Shown: in pieces, positions 49,201 to 60,114 of the stretch | Layout of the letters: every line of letters starts with the position of its first letter | How positions within the stretch are numbered: the stretch's first letter is position 1 | Assembly: GCA_902728285.1 (NCBI GenBank) | Contig: CACVBU010000930.1 | Location: 956,567 to 1,020,566, forward strand | Direction: 5' to 3' | Length of the DNA stretch: 64,000 nt | From: Clytia hemisphaerica | Lineage: Eukaryota > Cnidaria > Hydrozoa > Leptothecata > Clytiidae | The notes under the pieces: model-generated | The model's database searches: none | Told to the model about the DNA's origin: nothing | What the model saw: the letters and a program-made list of their open reading frames with translations, nothing else | Position numbers and translations under genes: made by a program

Positions 49201-51310
49201 TTAAGAGTTTTCGCTAGCTGAGCTAAAAAAATAAGGAGAGACTGGTTCGAGTTTGACGTTACTCAAGGAAGTTTCCCGTACTTAATGACACAAATTTCAT
49301 CCACAAAACAAAAACAATTAAGAAAACTATGTACAGGTCCATAAGGGAAATATTTCTCCAATCTTGTGTTAAACAAAGTGTAACTAAATAACCCAGTACA
49401 TATTCTTTCTGTTATTTCTCAGAAAGGGAGCTGATTGAGGGTAAAATGAGGTGACACAGAGTCAGTTGCTCAAAATTCCTTGTGCAAAACAAATCAAAAT
49501 GGGTGCAAGTCAAAAAAGATACAGTTATATCAGATTTTTACTGTCAAACTGCAATTCAGCAGTCCCTAAAACCCGCCCTTACAGTGTATTAAGTTAAAAA
49601 CAGACCCTTGTAGTGCAGTCTATCAAAAGTACACCCTTACAGTGCATTTCGAGGGTCTCGAAAAACCTACCCTTAAGGGCGGCGCATGCCGTGGGTCGGA
49701 CCATATGAGTGCCCCCCTCCCGGAGTCTACTCTGACCCTGTCTAAAGAATAATCTTCTGATTCTCATATAGCTTGGACATGGTTTCAATCAGGTATAAAC
49801 ACAGACGGAGCTCACAATCCAGTCACCACAAGAAAAGTCAACAGTGGAGATATTCTCAGTCTAAACTGCTTCCCAATGATACAAGGGTGAGTGCACAAAG
49901 ACTTTTAAATGGTTTTTTGGTAGTCACTAGTTAATCTCTGAGTAGATCTTTTGCAGGGTTAACGTCCCTATAAGTACAGTGAACTTCCTCTAATTCGAAC
50001 ATCTACAATTCGAACGTTTCGTTATTCGTATTAAAAAAGCGGCCCCTTCAGCTGGAAAGTCGTATAAAATAATTACTGTAATTCGAATCTTCTCTAATTC
50101 GAATAAGATTTTCTGTCCCTTTTAAAAGTCAAATTAGTGAGAGTGGACTGTATTGCTCATCAAAAATAATGTGTTTTTAAGAAATTGTTTAAAAAATCCA
50201 CTTACCTTATTAAGCTATGTGGTGATAAAGATTTGCTTTGTGACATAATTCTCAGAATGTACGATTTCGAATGGTATCTGAAAACCAGAAGTAGATGATA
50301 TCAATTAGAATAATGTTAATGTCATTTTTACAGTTGAAAGAACACTAAAAATCTTTGAATCTAAAATCAAGAACCTAATTCTCACCCATTATAAACCTGT
50401 TTTTGATTTATTTTTGAAGAGGTCTCCCAGCGGCACTACTCACCGCCATCATATCAATTTTTTTGCAGTCATCACGATTACAAAAACCACTAGAATTTAT
50501 CATCGCACAAAAAAATAGCAACAAAATAGTCCAATCACACATCACACCTCCAATTTTTAGCCCTCCTCATGCCTAAATCTTGATCACGCCACCACACCTA
50601 AAAATTTTGGATTTACGCTATTCCCTAAAAAAATACCAATCAGGCAAATGGCCTGGTGGTCTCTTTGAATTATGTGGAAAGCCTCCTTATCCCAAATTAT
50701 ACTAATTCATGTTTTAAAGTTTTGCTACATTACACCTATTTTGAGAACTTAAAAATTCCTTCATTTTCAGGAAGGGGCGGCTTAACCTTACTTTTAGGCT
50801 ATCAAAAGGAGCCCATGAACAAACCTAAAACGAAAAATACATGACGTTCAAATTTGTCATTTTAGATACTACACAGCGCTTGAGCGTACGTTATTTTTGA
50901 ACCACGCGTCAGACGCGCACATCAAAGTCTGGGAAGCAAACGTTGAAGTCCACGAACGCGGGCTAGAACTTATCAAGCCTGGAGTCAAATGCTCTGAAAT
51001 TGCACATGAGCTAAACGAAATCTTCAAGAAACATGATCTTTTGAAATACCGTACATTTGGATATGGTCATTCTTTTGGAAGTTTGTGTCATTATTATGGA
51101 AGAGAGGCTGGCCTCGAATTGAGAGAAGACATTGAGACAGTCATAGAACCAAATATGGTAATCTCTATGGAGCCAATGGTAACAATTCCAGAAGGTTTGC
51201 CAGGAGCTGGTGGTTACAGAGAACATGATATTACAGTTGTTACTGAAGACGGTAATGAGAACATAACTAAATATCCATATGGACCTGAACATAATATAAT
51301 CAGAAAATAA
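46263..51310 (+). CDS. Creatinase (creatine amidinohydrolase), probably mitochondrial
   Basis: Hydrolyses creatine to sarcosine and urea (EC 3.5.3.3); pita-bread fold without metal. Exons 46263-46423, 46874-47073, 47684-47950, 48536-48679, 49772-49886 and 50866-51310 join with matching phases to 1332 nt, 443 residues. Compared with Pseudomonas creatinase the numbering is shifted by exactly 40 without gaps at every key site: F102 and R104 (CYFGRPY), H272 (DGAHNPV), E302 (YYTALERT), R375 (YYGREAGLELRED), E398 (SMEP) and H416 (GYREHD), equivalent to F62, R64, H232, E262, R335, E358 and H376. Exon 1 adds a basic, Ser/Thr-rich leader (MLAKAFSRRSLTKCFKK), first acidic residue at 21, as in mitochondrial presequences. 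Introns 4 and others are full of MITEs. Very close to the bacterial enzyme, yet fully intron-split and AT-rich like its surroundings. Confidence 0.95.
48162..48415. repeat. MITE, TACTGGTTGTCCCAAAAAA ends
   Basis: A 254-bp element in intron 3 of creatinase with ends TACTGGTTGTCCCAAAAAAC and TTTTTTGGGACACCCGGTA. Same end type as 24962-25761. Confidence 0.75.
48710..48834. repeat. Palindromic MITE in creatinase intron 4
   Basis: ATGTTTCCTACGGAAACAAC pairs with the right part TTTCCGTAAACAACAT; inner TTTTTGCCAGTGGTGGCAA mirrors TTGCCACTAATGGCAAAAA. Confidence 0.72.
48867..49168. repeat. Palindromic MITE carrying a second MITE
   Basis: Outer arms GATATTCATAACGTTATCTT and the inverse near 49150 (TTACGTCATGAATATC). 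The interior is split by the hAT-like palindrome 48962-49115. Confidence 0.65.
48962..49115. repeat. hAT-like MITE (CATAGGCGTAGCGAGATACC) nested in another
   Basis: Nearly perfect inverted ends CATAGGCGTAGCGAGATACC; sits within 48867-49168. Confidence 0.8.
49550..49735. repeat. G-rich MITE family, diverged copy
   Basis: Contains CCCTTACAGTGTATTAAG, CACCCTTACAGTGCATTTCG and AGTGCCCCCCTCCCGG, matching 42728-42907 in reverse. Ends just before creatinase exon 5 (49772). Confidence 0.65.
49977..50150. repeat. pogo-like MITE with TA target, creatinase intron 5
   Basis: Left CAGTGAACTTCCTCTAATTC, right CAAATTAGTGAGAGTGGACTG, both flanked by TA; internal ATTCGAA motifs repeated. Confidence 0.78.
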
Positions 51311-51611
51311 GTCTAGTGTTCAATATTGTTGAATGATATATTGTGAATTTTAACTTTATTTTATGCACTTTCAAAGTCGCAGTGAGTTTCTTCATACTCC
51401 GTCGTTCTACGAAGGGGACTTGTACTGTAATGAAATTGACTTGGTTAAAAGATTTACCTAACCATTAAAAAAAAACAATTAAGACATTGGCTGTCACATT
51501 TCCCAATTCTGCAGATTCAAAAGAAATTGCGCATTTTTTGTTTATGTTTATGTTTATAACTTCAATTATGTACTATATTATATTATAAGCTCTATGAGCC
51601 TTACATTTTCT

Positions 51612-51617
51612 AATAAA
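51612..51617 (+). terminator. Candidate poly-A signal of creatinase
   Basis: AATAAA 302 nt after the stop codon, followed by an AT-rich stretch. Other signals cannot be excluded. Confidence 0.4.
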
Positions 51618-52504
51618 AATGATATGATTTAAAAAATAATTAAAAAATCTACATCTACATTTTAAACTTTATAAATTTCTATCAAATTTTATTCAATTTG
51701 ACATGTTTAAGGTTGAATTTAGTTTTTACCTTGTTCATAGCTTGGAATTTGTTTTGATTCCCTTCCTCCTTCTTTGCACTCCTAACCTTGAGAATTACCA
51801 GTGACGTTCTAAGTTTACAATATAGTTGGTGATTGGGATATTATTAGACGATCAGGCATTATCTTTGGACCAAGCTTTGAGACTGAGAAAGACTGAAACT
51901 GAAACCCAAGAAATTTTTGACCGCCTGGTTGTCGAATCCCCCTCCTAAAACTGAAAAATCCTTTTCCCAACCCATTTGCTTTTTTCCTACCCAGAAATCC
52001 CTAACCTTTATCACAAGCTGGACAATCTATTTTAATACAGCCTTTGACATTATACAAACAGCATTATACATTAAAATGTATTTCCTTAAAAATAAGATAA
52101 CTAAAATCATCCAAGAGAGAGAAACATCTGTCATAAAGCTGGAGTCAGGCAATCCATTTTTATATACCTTTGACTTTTGCATTGCACACTTAAATTTACT
52201 TTATTGTTAAAAAAATGACCAATCATCAATGCGATTAGAGAAAGAAAAAACATGCAAAATGCTAGATAAAATTAAAAGGTGACAGAAAACTATGTTGCAC
52301 CTTTTTGAAATCCCCTTTTGGAAAATTTGGAAAAAAATTGACCGTTCGAAAGCAACTTTGGTTAAGAGTTTTTTTGAATCTTATTTTAAAGAAGTGGACC
52401 TAAATAAATAATTTTAAAAATACATTTTGTTTCTGCACATTTAGCCTTAACCTGAAGTTTCAAAGACTTCAAGGTATTGTTCGCTTAAAATAGGCAGGGC
52501 AGAA
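51618..52504. other. Gene-free stretch
   Basis: AT-rich. The one open frame of about 97 codons (51917-52210) shows no recognisable protein features. Confidence 0.5.
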
Positions 52505-52790
52505 AGTCAGCCGTCTAAACTAGAGCTTAGAAATAATGCTGGTGTTCCGATCAACATCTGGTAGGTTGAAGTCGCCTCCTACCCATAGACGATGATTTTT
52601 GTATTTCTTGCCGGTATTTGTTATTTCTTCTGCTAGTTGTCTGTTTTGTTCTTTAGAGTTATACATGGAACGGTAACATGTTGAGACTATGACAGGTTTC
52701 TGGTGTGTTTGTATTTCGACGGTTACAATTTCAGGTACTTTGTTGGGTATTTGGTTAACTTAGAGTCTCTGGTGTAACTAAAAAAGTCTG
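52505..52790 (-). pseudogene. LINE endonuclease fragment
   Basis: On the minus strand it reads VPEIVTVEIQTHQKPVIV, STCYRSMYNSKEQN and LWVGGDFNLPDVDRNTS, part of an apurinic-type endonuclease (GDFN motif) of a non-LTR element. No RT follows, so it is an isolated fragment and probably of a different copy than 55256-59560. Confidence 0.78.
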
Positions 52791-55255
52791 GTACAGTTTA
52801 AAAGGCACAAGGCATAGCATGTGAGTGAATCCTTGTTGACAGACTGTCACAACTTTGGAAACCTAGACAGACACACATAATTAACTTACCATAAAGTCTC
52901 TTCAGCAAGCTCCTAGATCTTTCAAAACTACTAAATACTACTAAAAACATCAAAACATCAGCCACATTTATAAACGCTCCCCATAGCCATTTTGTTTGTA
53001 TACACATGAGCTTGTGTTTTCATGTTGATTTGTTTTCCTTTTTCTGCAAAGTCAGCTTTTTCCATAAATTATGCTCACGCATAGAAAAATATAAAAAATC
53101 ATGCGAATATTCTGCTCAGTGACTGGGCGTGTTTTAACCAATTTGATTTATTCACATATGCATCAGGGACAAATATCCCTGCAGACGAGTTACCATGAAG
53201 TCAGGTAACTTGCATCAGTAGAGGCCAACATGCAGAGCCCTCGATTGAATGACCTAGCTGGTCATTAAAATACAAAGTTAAATCAAAACAAATTCTCCTA
53301 ATCATGAAAGTGATGTCATAAATAATTATGTTTGATATCATTATTAAATTTGAGATTACATGTCCAGCTGCCATTGAGAAACATCTGAATTCCCACCATT
53401 TTAAGATTTATGACCTAGTATGATTTTTTATTATCCAACCACGCTGTTTTATTTACCCGCAATTCTGTCGGTGAGTAACTCGCTAGATTTTAAAATGGTA
53501 GAGTAGAGCTACGAGCGGAGCTGCGTAGTTCTTGCACTGTTACATTTGTTTTGAAATTTACTGCTTTGGTTGATCAGGCATTTCATGGCTATGCAAGTTT
53601 CCCTCCACTGATGCCCGTCCATCACAGATTTGAGCTAATATTTCAGAGACAAAATAAAATATCAAAAAGTGACTTAGCTCTGACTGATACTTTCTACCAC
53701 AGTACCAAATCCACAAAAACTTAAGCTCTAATACCTAACACATCCACTTCTATGGTACTTTGAATACAGTTTGCCTTGTTTACGAAACCACGGTACAGAT
53801 TTGGCACAATTCACCCATTAAATAGATTTGTCACATTCTCCCAAACAACTTATACTGTTTTCATGTCTCTTTTTTTGTCAAATCCCGTAATACCATACTA
53901 AAAAGGGGCAATCCAGTCACTCCGCAAAAGTACAACTCCCTTCTTTCGATTAGGCCAGGCCCGATTGATTAGTTTGGTTTGTGTCCTCCAACCGACTCTA
54001 AATGGGTGATTTGCATGAAATTGTTCCCAAAGTCTTAAAAAAATCTCAAAATTTTTTTTCTTCAAAAATTTAACTTCTTTTGGTGTTTTTGTATCCTCTA
54101 GGGTTTAGGTTTTAAGAAAAAAATAGTTTCATCACACTTTACAAGCTGTTTTCTTGTTTTCAATTTTTTCCACAGGTTTTACAGCTAAAAATTGTCCTGT
54201 ACGTGACAAAATTGTAGCAATGTTAACAGCCTCTCAATTTGAAGAGAAAATTGTAATTCAGAATCAAATAACTTTTGGGAGATCTTCATTAACCTTTTGA
54301 CTTTCAGAAAAACTTAACATTTTCATTCTAAAATAGGTCTATCAGCTTCGAATTGCCGTCCCATGTTTCGTCAGACAGTCCCAAGTTAGAGCAGTTGACA
54401 GAACCAAACAATCAATGGGGCCTGGCCTTAGCCTTAATGCTAAAATGGACACTGGGGGCGGGCTGGGTTGGAAAAAGCAATTCCAATAAAACAATGATCT
54501 AATAGACCTTTTTTCAAAGAGGCCACCCTGTTGAATAATTATGTAGTCCAGCAGATAAAACCATTCATAATTATTACAATATGCATGATACAGTAATTAT
54601 GCATGGCTCTATCATTGTTTTTATGGCTGGACTACGTAATTATTCAACAGGACATCCGCTTTGAAAAAAGGTCTATCTAATAAGATAAAATAAGATAAGA
54701 TAAGATAAGTCTCTTCTCGTTTTTAAGATATGTACAGTGAATAAAAACTAAGAACGATTAGCTCATAAATACTAAGCTTTCAAAGCCGTTCATTAGTACA
54801 AAGGAAAATCAATCTAGATAGCTATAATATATGGATCATAAATACTACTACTGACTACCAATATTAGTGATATTAGTAGACTAAGGTTTTTGGTATTATA
54901 CATTATATTACAAATGGACTACAAGATTTAAACTAGCACAAGTTTGCTAAGGGGGCGTTGTACATAACAGAACAGTCACTGATCAAAATGGGTTAACCCA
55001 CACTGTTGCTACTGTCCTCCTAGTTGGATGGTTGATGTCAGGAGACGGGGATGACGAGTGAATAATCTGAAGATTGATTTGTTTATGTACCATTCAAGAA
55101 TTTATATACAATTTTACATGCTTCAAGTTTAAAAAATTTTGGATACTCAACGGTTTGAATTGACCTGGTTTACAGCCCTTGTCATTAGGTTGTTAGAATT
55201 TTTTGGTTTTGTTTGTTTATGAATTTATACATTTAATGATTAATTGTTTACCTGA
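52791..55255. other. Gene-free stretch with small repeats
   Basis: Contains the palindrome 54502-54676 and an (AAGAT)n microsatellite at 54681-54711. I see no gene. Confidence 0.5.
54502..54676. repeat. MITE, ATAGACCTTTTTTCAAAG ends
   Basis: A 175-bp palindrome: ATAGACCTTTTTTCAAAGAG pairs with the inverse ending GGTCTAT; inner TTGAATAATTATGTAGTCCA mirrors TGGACTACGTAATTATTCAA. Confidence 0.82.
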
Positions 55256-58200
55256 TTAGCCCAGCGTCTCAGGACCACCCCATGATGTAATACAATATGT
55301 TAGGTGGGATTGAATGAGTGAGTAATACAACGATATCAGGTTTCTCTTTGCAAGAAACCTACCTATTTTATGTATCATACCTACTCCTCGTTTGATTTTG
55401 GGCTTAACCATGGCGACTGCTGTTTCCAATTGAGTTGTCATCATTGAGGACTCCAAGGTATTTACAGCTGTTTGTGTTTTGGAGTCTCTGACTGAATAGT
55501 CAAGTTAAAGTCTTTAATTTTGTTATGTTGCCATAGAACAGCTGAAGTTTGATTTGGAGACATTTAGAGTAGTTTGTTGGTTGTCAGCCAATTAGAGATC
55601 TTATCTATTCTTGATTGAGAGTGTTTTAAGTTGATTAGGATCTTTGTAAGGAAAAAAGACAAAGTGTCATCTGCAAAAAGGAACTAGATAAAGATGTATT
55701 AGGGCTAAGTCATTGATGTAAATCAGAAAGAGCAGAGGACCAAGTACGGATCCTTGTGCACTCCATGTGACATTCAAGAGGATTGATTTGATTGGTCTAT
55801 TTAACAGATTGTAACGGTTGTTAGATAGCTTTTAAACCAATGAGAGGGGGCCTCTAACTCCAAGGTTGTCGAGTTTTTTGGAGAAGAATGGTGGGTTCAC
55901 AGATCAAAGGCTTTAGCCAAGCCAAGAAAGATGGCACACCCATATTCTTTCTTTTAAGAGATCTTTTAACGAGCTGCTAAGGTGGAACAGCAGATTGAGG
56001 TTGACTTACCTTTGAATCCAGTTGGTGGCTCTAGATAGTTATGTTCATCAAAATTTAATTAGCGTTATGCATTGCTTTTTCAAAGATTTTATCAAAAATT
56101 GGCCAGTATGAGGGCCGTAATTTTTTATCTTCTCTAGGACCAGATTTAAAAAGAGGTGTGACCTTGCATGTTCAGAGTATTTGGAATTATGCCCTTCTGT
56201 ATAGAATGGTTGATAAGAAGACAAGGTTCAGCAAGTAATCAGCTGAGCCTTATAACGTTAATAGGAAAATCATACAAGTCCTTGGCCTTTTTTGCATCTA
56301 GATTGTCAAGAGGGTTGATTTCGTATCTGGTTGTTTTATGAAAAAGAAGCTTGATGGGACTTGCAGCTGTGGTTTTCGGTGTTGTTTGAAGGATTTTTTA
56401 GTTTTTGATGAGGTTTGAAGCTACCTCAGAATAGTGCCTGTTTGAAGTTGTGCAATGTCGATCTTTTTGGTAAAAGTTTTCTTATGTATTTCTTGTGTTG
56501 GGAAAAGAGGAGGTTTTTTCTCCCAAAGAATGCATTTATGTTTTTCCAAAATTTTTTGATATCTTATACAGTTTGAAAATTTTGTTTTTAGGTGATAATT
56601 TAATTTATTTGTTTCGCATGTAATATCTTTTTTTGCAATGAGGTATTCTTTTTCTTATTCTAAGCACTTTGTTCTCATAATGGCCATATACAAAATTTTG
56701 TATTTATTTTTTAATCATTTTTCAGTCATCAAGTTTATCTTCTTTCCTCAGTTCTTTTTTTGTGGTAAGCCTGTGAGGAGCATGCATTTCAAAAAAATAT
56801 TTAAGCCACTGTGAAAATAGTCATATTTTTGTTTACGTCTTGATGTTTAATATTTTTTGAGTAAAAACTATCTGTTGTAAATTTGCCCTGAATTCTAGGT
56901 GTCAAAATTGGAAAAGTCACGCTTGAGTCTTTTAGATCTTGTGGGTTTTGATTTAATTGTTGGTATCATTAAAAAGTTTGGTAAATGGTCCGTGACATGT
57001 GGATAAGGTTCCACTAAGGCATTCATTGGAAATCCTATTATAATAATATTGTCAATCAGTGTGTGTTTTACCTGTAAATCTGGTCGGTTGAGTTATATAA
57101 GGAAGCATTGAGTTCAGTACACATATTATCTAGAAAAAATGTCAGTGTTTCGATGAGAATGCTGTTATTAGTTTATATTGAAATCTCCCATAATAATGAT
57201 GTTTTTTCCTTGTATTTCGAATTTTTTAAAGATTTTTGTGTCAAAAATGTGATTGAATTCCTTAACACAACCACTAGGGTGTCTGTAGACAACCCCAACA
57301 AGGGACATGCTCAGACCCTAATTTATATCCAAGAATACGGATTCGAATCACAATTCTTACCTGAGAATGAACTGAGAGGTCTTTCTTCTTGAAAAATCAG
57401 GTGTCATTGATAAAAAACCAACACCGAGTTTTGACTTGATCCATGACTTTAAATGGATGGTATCCACGATGCTGTGATCACGGGGTCGTGGAAGCAGTAT
57501 TCCAGGTCTCTGATAACCCTATAATGTCAAACTTAAATTTTATAGATAATAAGTCAGAAAAGAGTCAATGTTTTTGTTAATGAGCGAATGTTGCTGTAAG
57601 TACTGAAAGAATATTTGTGTTGAGTGATTGTTTCAGCTTCATGAAATCATCAATCTGGTAATATTCAAAGTAGACTCGTTGTTCGAGTTAGTGTTTGTCA
57701 AGGTTTATGTTAGTTTATCCCATGCTTAAACTGTTCAAAATTATCTTAAAAATATTGTCTTATTTTTAGTTTTATAAATATGGTTTGTAGTGAGAATGTC
57801 ATCGAACAAGACTCATCAAGATCTGAGAAGGGAAAGTTTAGACAATCTTACAGGACCATTTTTATAGTTTAATTGTGATTTATCTGGAATGTCTGTACAT
57901 GATAGGTGGAATGGGTTTGGATGGTTACCAAGCTGCAATGAATGAATTGTTGGGGTTATCAATTGGTCACATTTGTGACATTGTTGAAGTTTAGGTTTAT
58001 ATAGTTAGAGTTTTAAATTTTCTTTTTTAAGATTATTAATTGTTATGTTTTAGAATGGAAGCTCTTTGGATTATTACTGATGACAGAAGAATGGCAATGT
58101 GAGTCGGGCTAATTGTTTATATGTTTTTGATTTATTTTCATACATTTGATATGGAGCCAGGTGTGACAAAGCTCAAAAAAACACCACTATTTAATACTAA

Positions 58201-59560
58201 AGGTTGCAGGTGTGGCAATTGAAGATTCCTTTCAAAATATCGATTCAGAGCTCATATGAGTTGATTTAAAAATGGATATGGTAGCTATGATAATAATAAT
58301 ATATAAAAAATATATAAAAAAAAACAACATGATAAACACAAAGAAAGTGAGAATAAGTTATTTTTGCTTTTGTTGTTCTGTCTTGAGGGGACCTTTGGTA
58401 CCAATTTAAAAATGTCATTCTTGTTCTAATGATGGACTTTTTCACTCTTGTGTTCTTTGTTGAAGGTTTTCCATGCACAAGTTATACCATTTCTGTAGTT
58501 ACACGATCAAGTGACCAGGGATTTTCAACTTGTCCCATGTTGTTTAAGATAGACCTGTTGTGTTCAGTTAAGCTTTCGTTAAAGTAGACAGAGTTATTTG
58601 AGTCAAAACCGAAATCTGATGCTTTTAGATTTTTAAGTTTGTAGCGAAAATTCCACACTTCATCTCTTGTACGTCTCGAGTTAAATTTAACAATTATTGG
58701 TGCATTGATCTTGGGAGAGGTGCGGTGGGTTACTTCAATATCATCAAGGTAGAGATCTATACCTAGTTTGTCAGTGATGTTGAATACAATCTTGTCTGTG
58801 TCTTCGTTGTTTTTCCTAGGGATGCCTGATATGTTGATCATTTCTCGTCGTCCATATGTTCTAGCGCATTGATGTCAGATTGTTTGATAAAAAGAAGCTT
58901 CAGTAAGTTTCAGGCGTTCTTTCAGTTGGTTGATGGTCATCTCTTTATCACTGATGTCGGTACAGAGAGACTTGACCTTGGTTTCCAGTCTTGAGAGTTG
59001 AACCTTTTGCTCTTCGTATTTTGTATCTAAAAATTGTTGCGATTTGATGGATTGATAAAGTTCTTCATTGAGTCCACTATCTTCTCGATTCGTTGGTTTG
59101 TTTTATTTTCTAAGCAAGTGATCCTACTGAGGATAGTTTCATTTTGTTGGCTGATCAAATAGTTGGAGCGTATAAGTTCCTTTAAAAGCTCATCTGTAGA
59201 TAGTGTTTTGTTTTGTAAGATATCAGAAAATTTTTTGTCCAGGTTGGCCACAGTTGGCGACTCCTGGGTATCACTCAGTGTATCATTGGGTAAGCTTGGA
59301 GTATCCATGATTGCTATTATTGGTGATATGGCTGTTGGTGTTTGGCATTTAGATTTAGTTGCTGTATTTTGTTGGTTGTCAGGTGTCCTGTTTTCAGGAG
59401 TTTGATTATTTTGTCTTGTTTGTCTTTTGTACATGTTGGTAGAATAATTAGTAGTGTTTGGTGTTTGATAGCATTCAGTAGTATTTAAATAGTTTGCTGA
59501 TCTAGATGAATCCGTTGATTTTGTTGTTATTTTTGATTTTTGTCCATTCAGTGACGCCAT
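55256..59560 (-). pseudogene. Decayed L1/L2/CR1-like LINE, ORF1 and ORF2 remnants
   Basis: Runs right to left. ORF1: 59027-59560 is a Thr/Asn/Gln-rich N-terminus; a frameshifted coiled coil (KVQLSRLETKVKSL) follows at 58860-59025; 58482-58841 is an RRM plus C-terminal domain (INISGIPRKNNEDTDKIV, NAPIIVKF, YFNESLTEHNR). Next, about 57830-57990 shows a zinc-finger-like CHKCDQ...HLSC segment. ORF2 keeps MGDFNIN (endonuclease, near 57180), QGSVLGPLLFLIYINDL and FADDTLSFF (RT, 55640-55770), and the post-RT KRNLISLYYSLIQSHLTYC (55270-55380). Many stops and shifts make it inactive. Confidence 0.85.
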
Positions 59561-59569
59561 CTTGAAAAT

Positions 59570-60114
59570 CTTGTCTCTGCTCCGGACGCCATCTTGTGTT
59601 TCAAAAATTGTGCTGAAATATTGACACTTTTCTTTTATTTGGAGTTAGTGCACAAAGGTTTCTAGACGACTAAAATTGTTCCATTCATTACTTTTTGCTT
59701 TAATTCTACGATGTATAAATTCAATGGTTTCTTCTTTTTAAGGTATCATACTCCAGGATGCAAGTGAAATTTTTCAATCTGTGGACCTAGACGGGGGTTC
59801 GGTTATTATCAGTTAGGGTTAGAGTGTTGAAGCTCGAGAGTCACAAAATATAAATGAGACCAAAGGCCTTCTTATCTAATCCCTGATTTTAGATCAATGA
59901 AAATGCTTCATTTCCCCGGATTAAAGTTGTGTCTACACTAACACGCGGGAATTAGCTACAAAAAGAGAGAAAAAACCGGGGGTCAAATTAAATGTTTCTC
60001 CCTTCTTGCGGCAAACATAAAAGACTTTAAGAGGCCATTTATTTAAGAAAGGGGTGTTATATATATATCATAAATAAATTAAGTAAGTAAGTGATATTTT
60101 AAGTAAGAAGTTCA
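59570..60114. other. Gene-free stretch
   Basis: Just upstream of the LINE ORF1; may include its 5' region. No further feature seen. Confidence 0.45.

Noticed and set aside
46263-51310. Bacterial contamination as the source of creatinase
   Set aside because: Five GT-AG introns with matching phases, MITEs of the same families as in the neighbouring DNA, and AT-rich codon use show that it is part of this genome.
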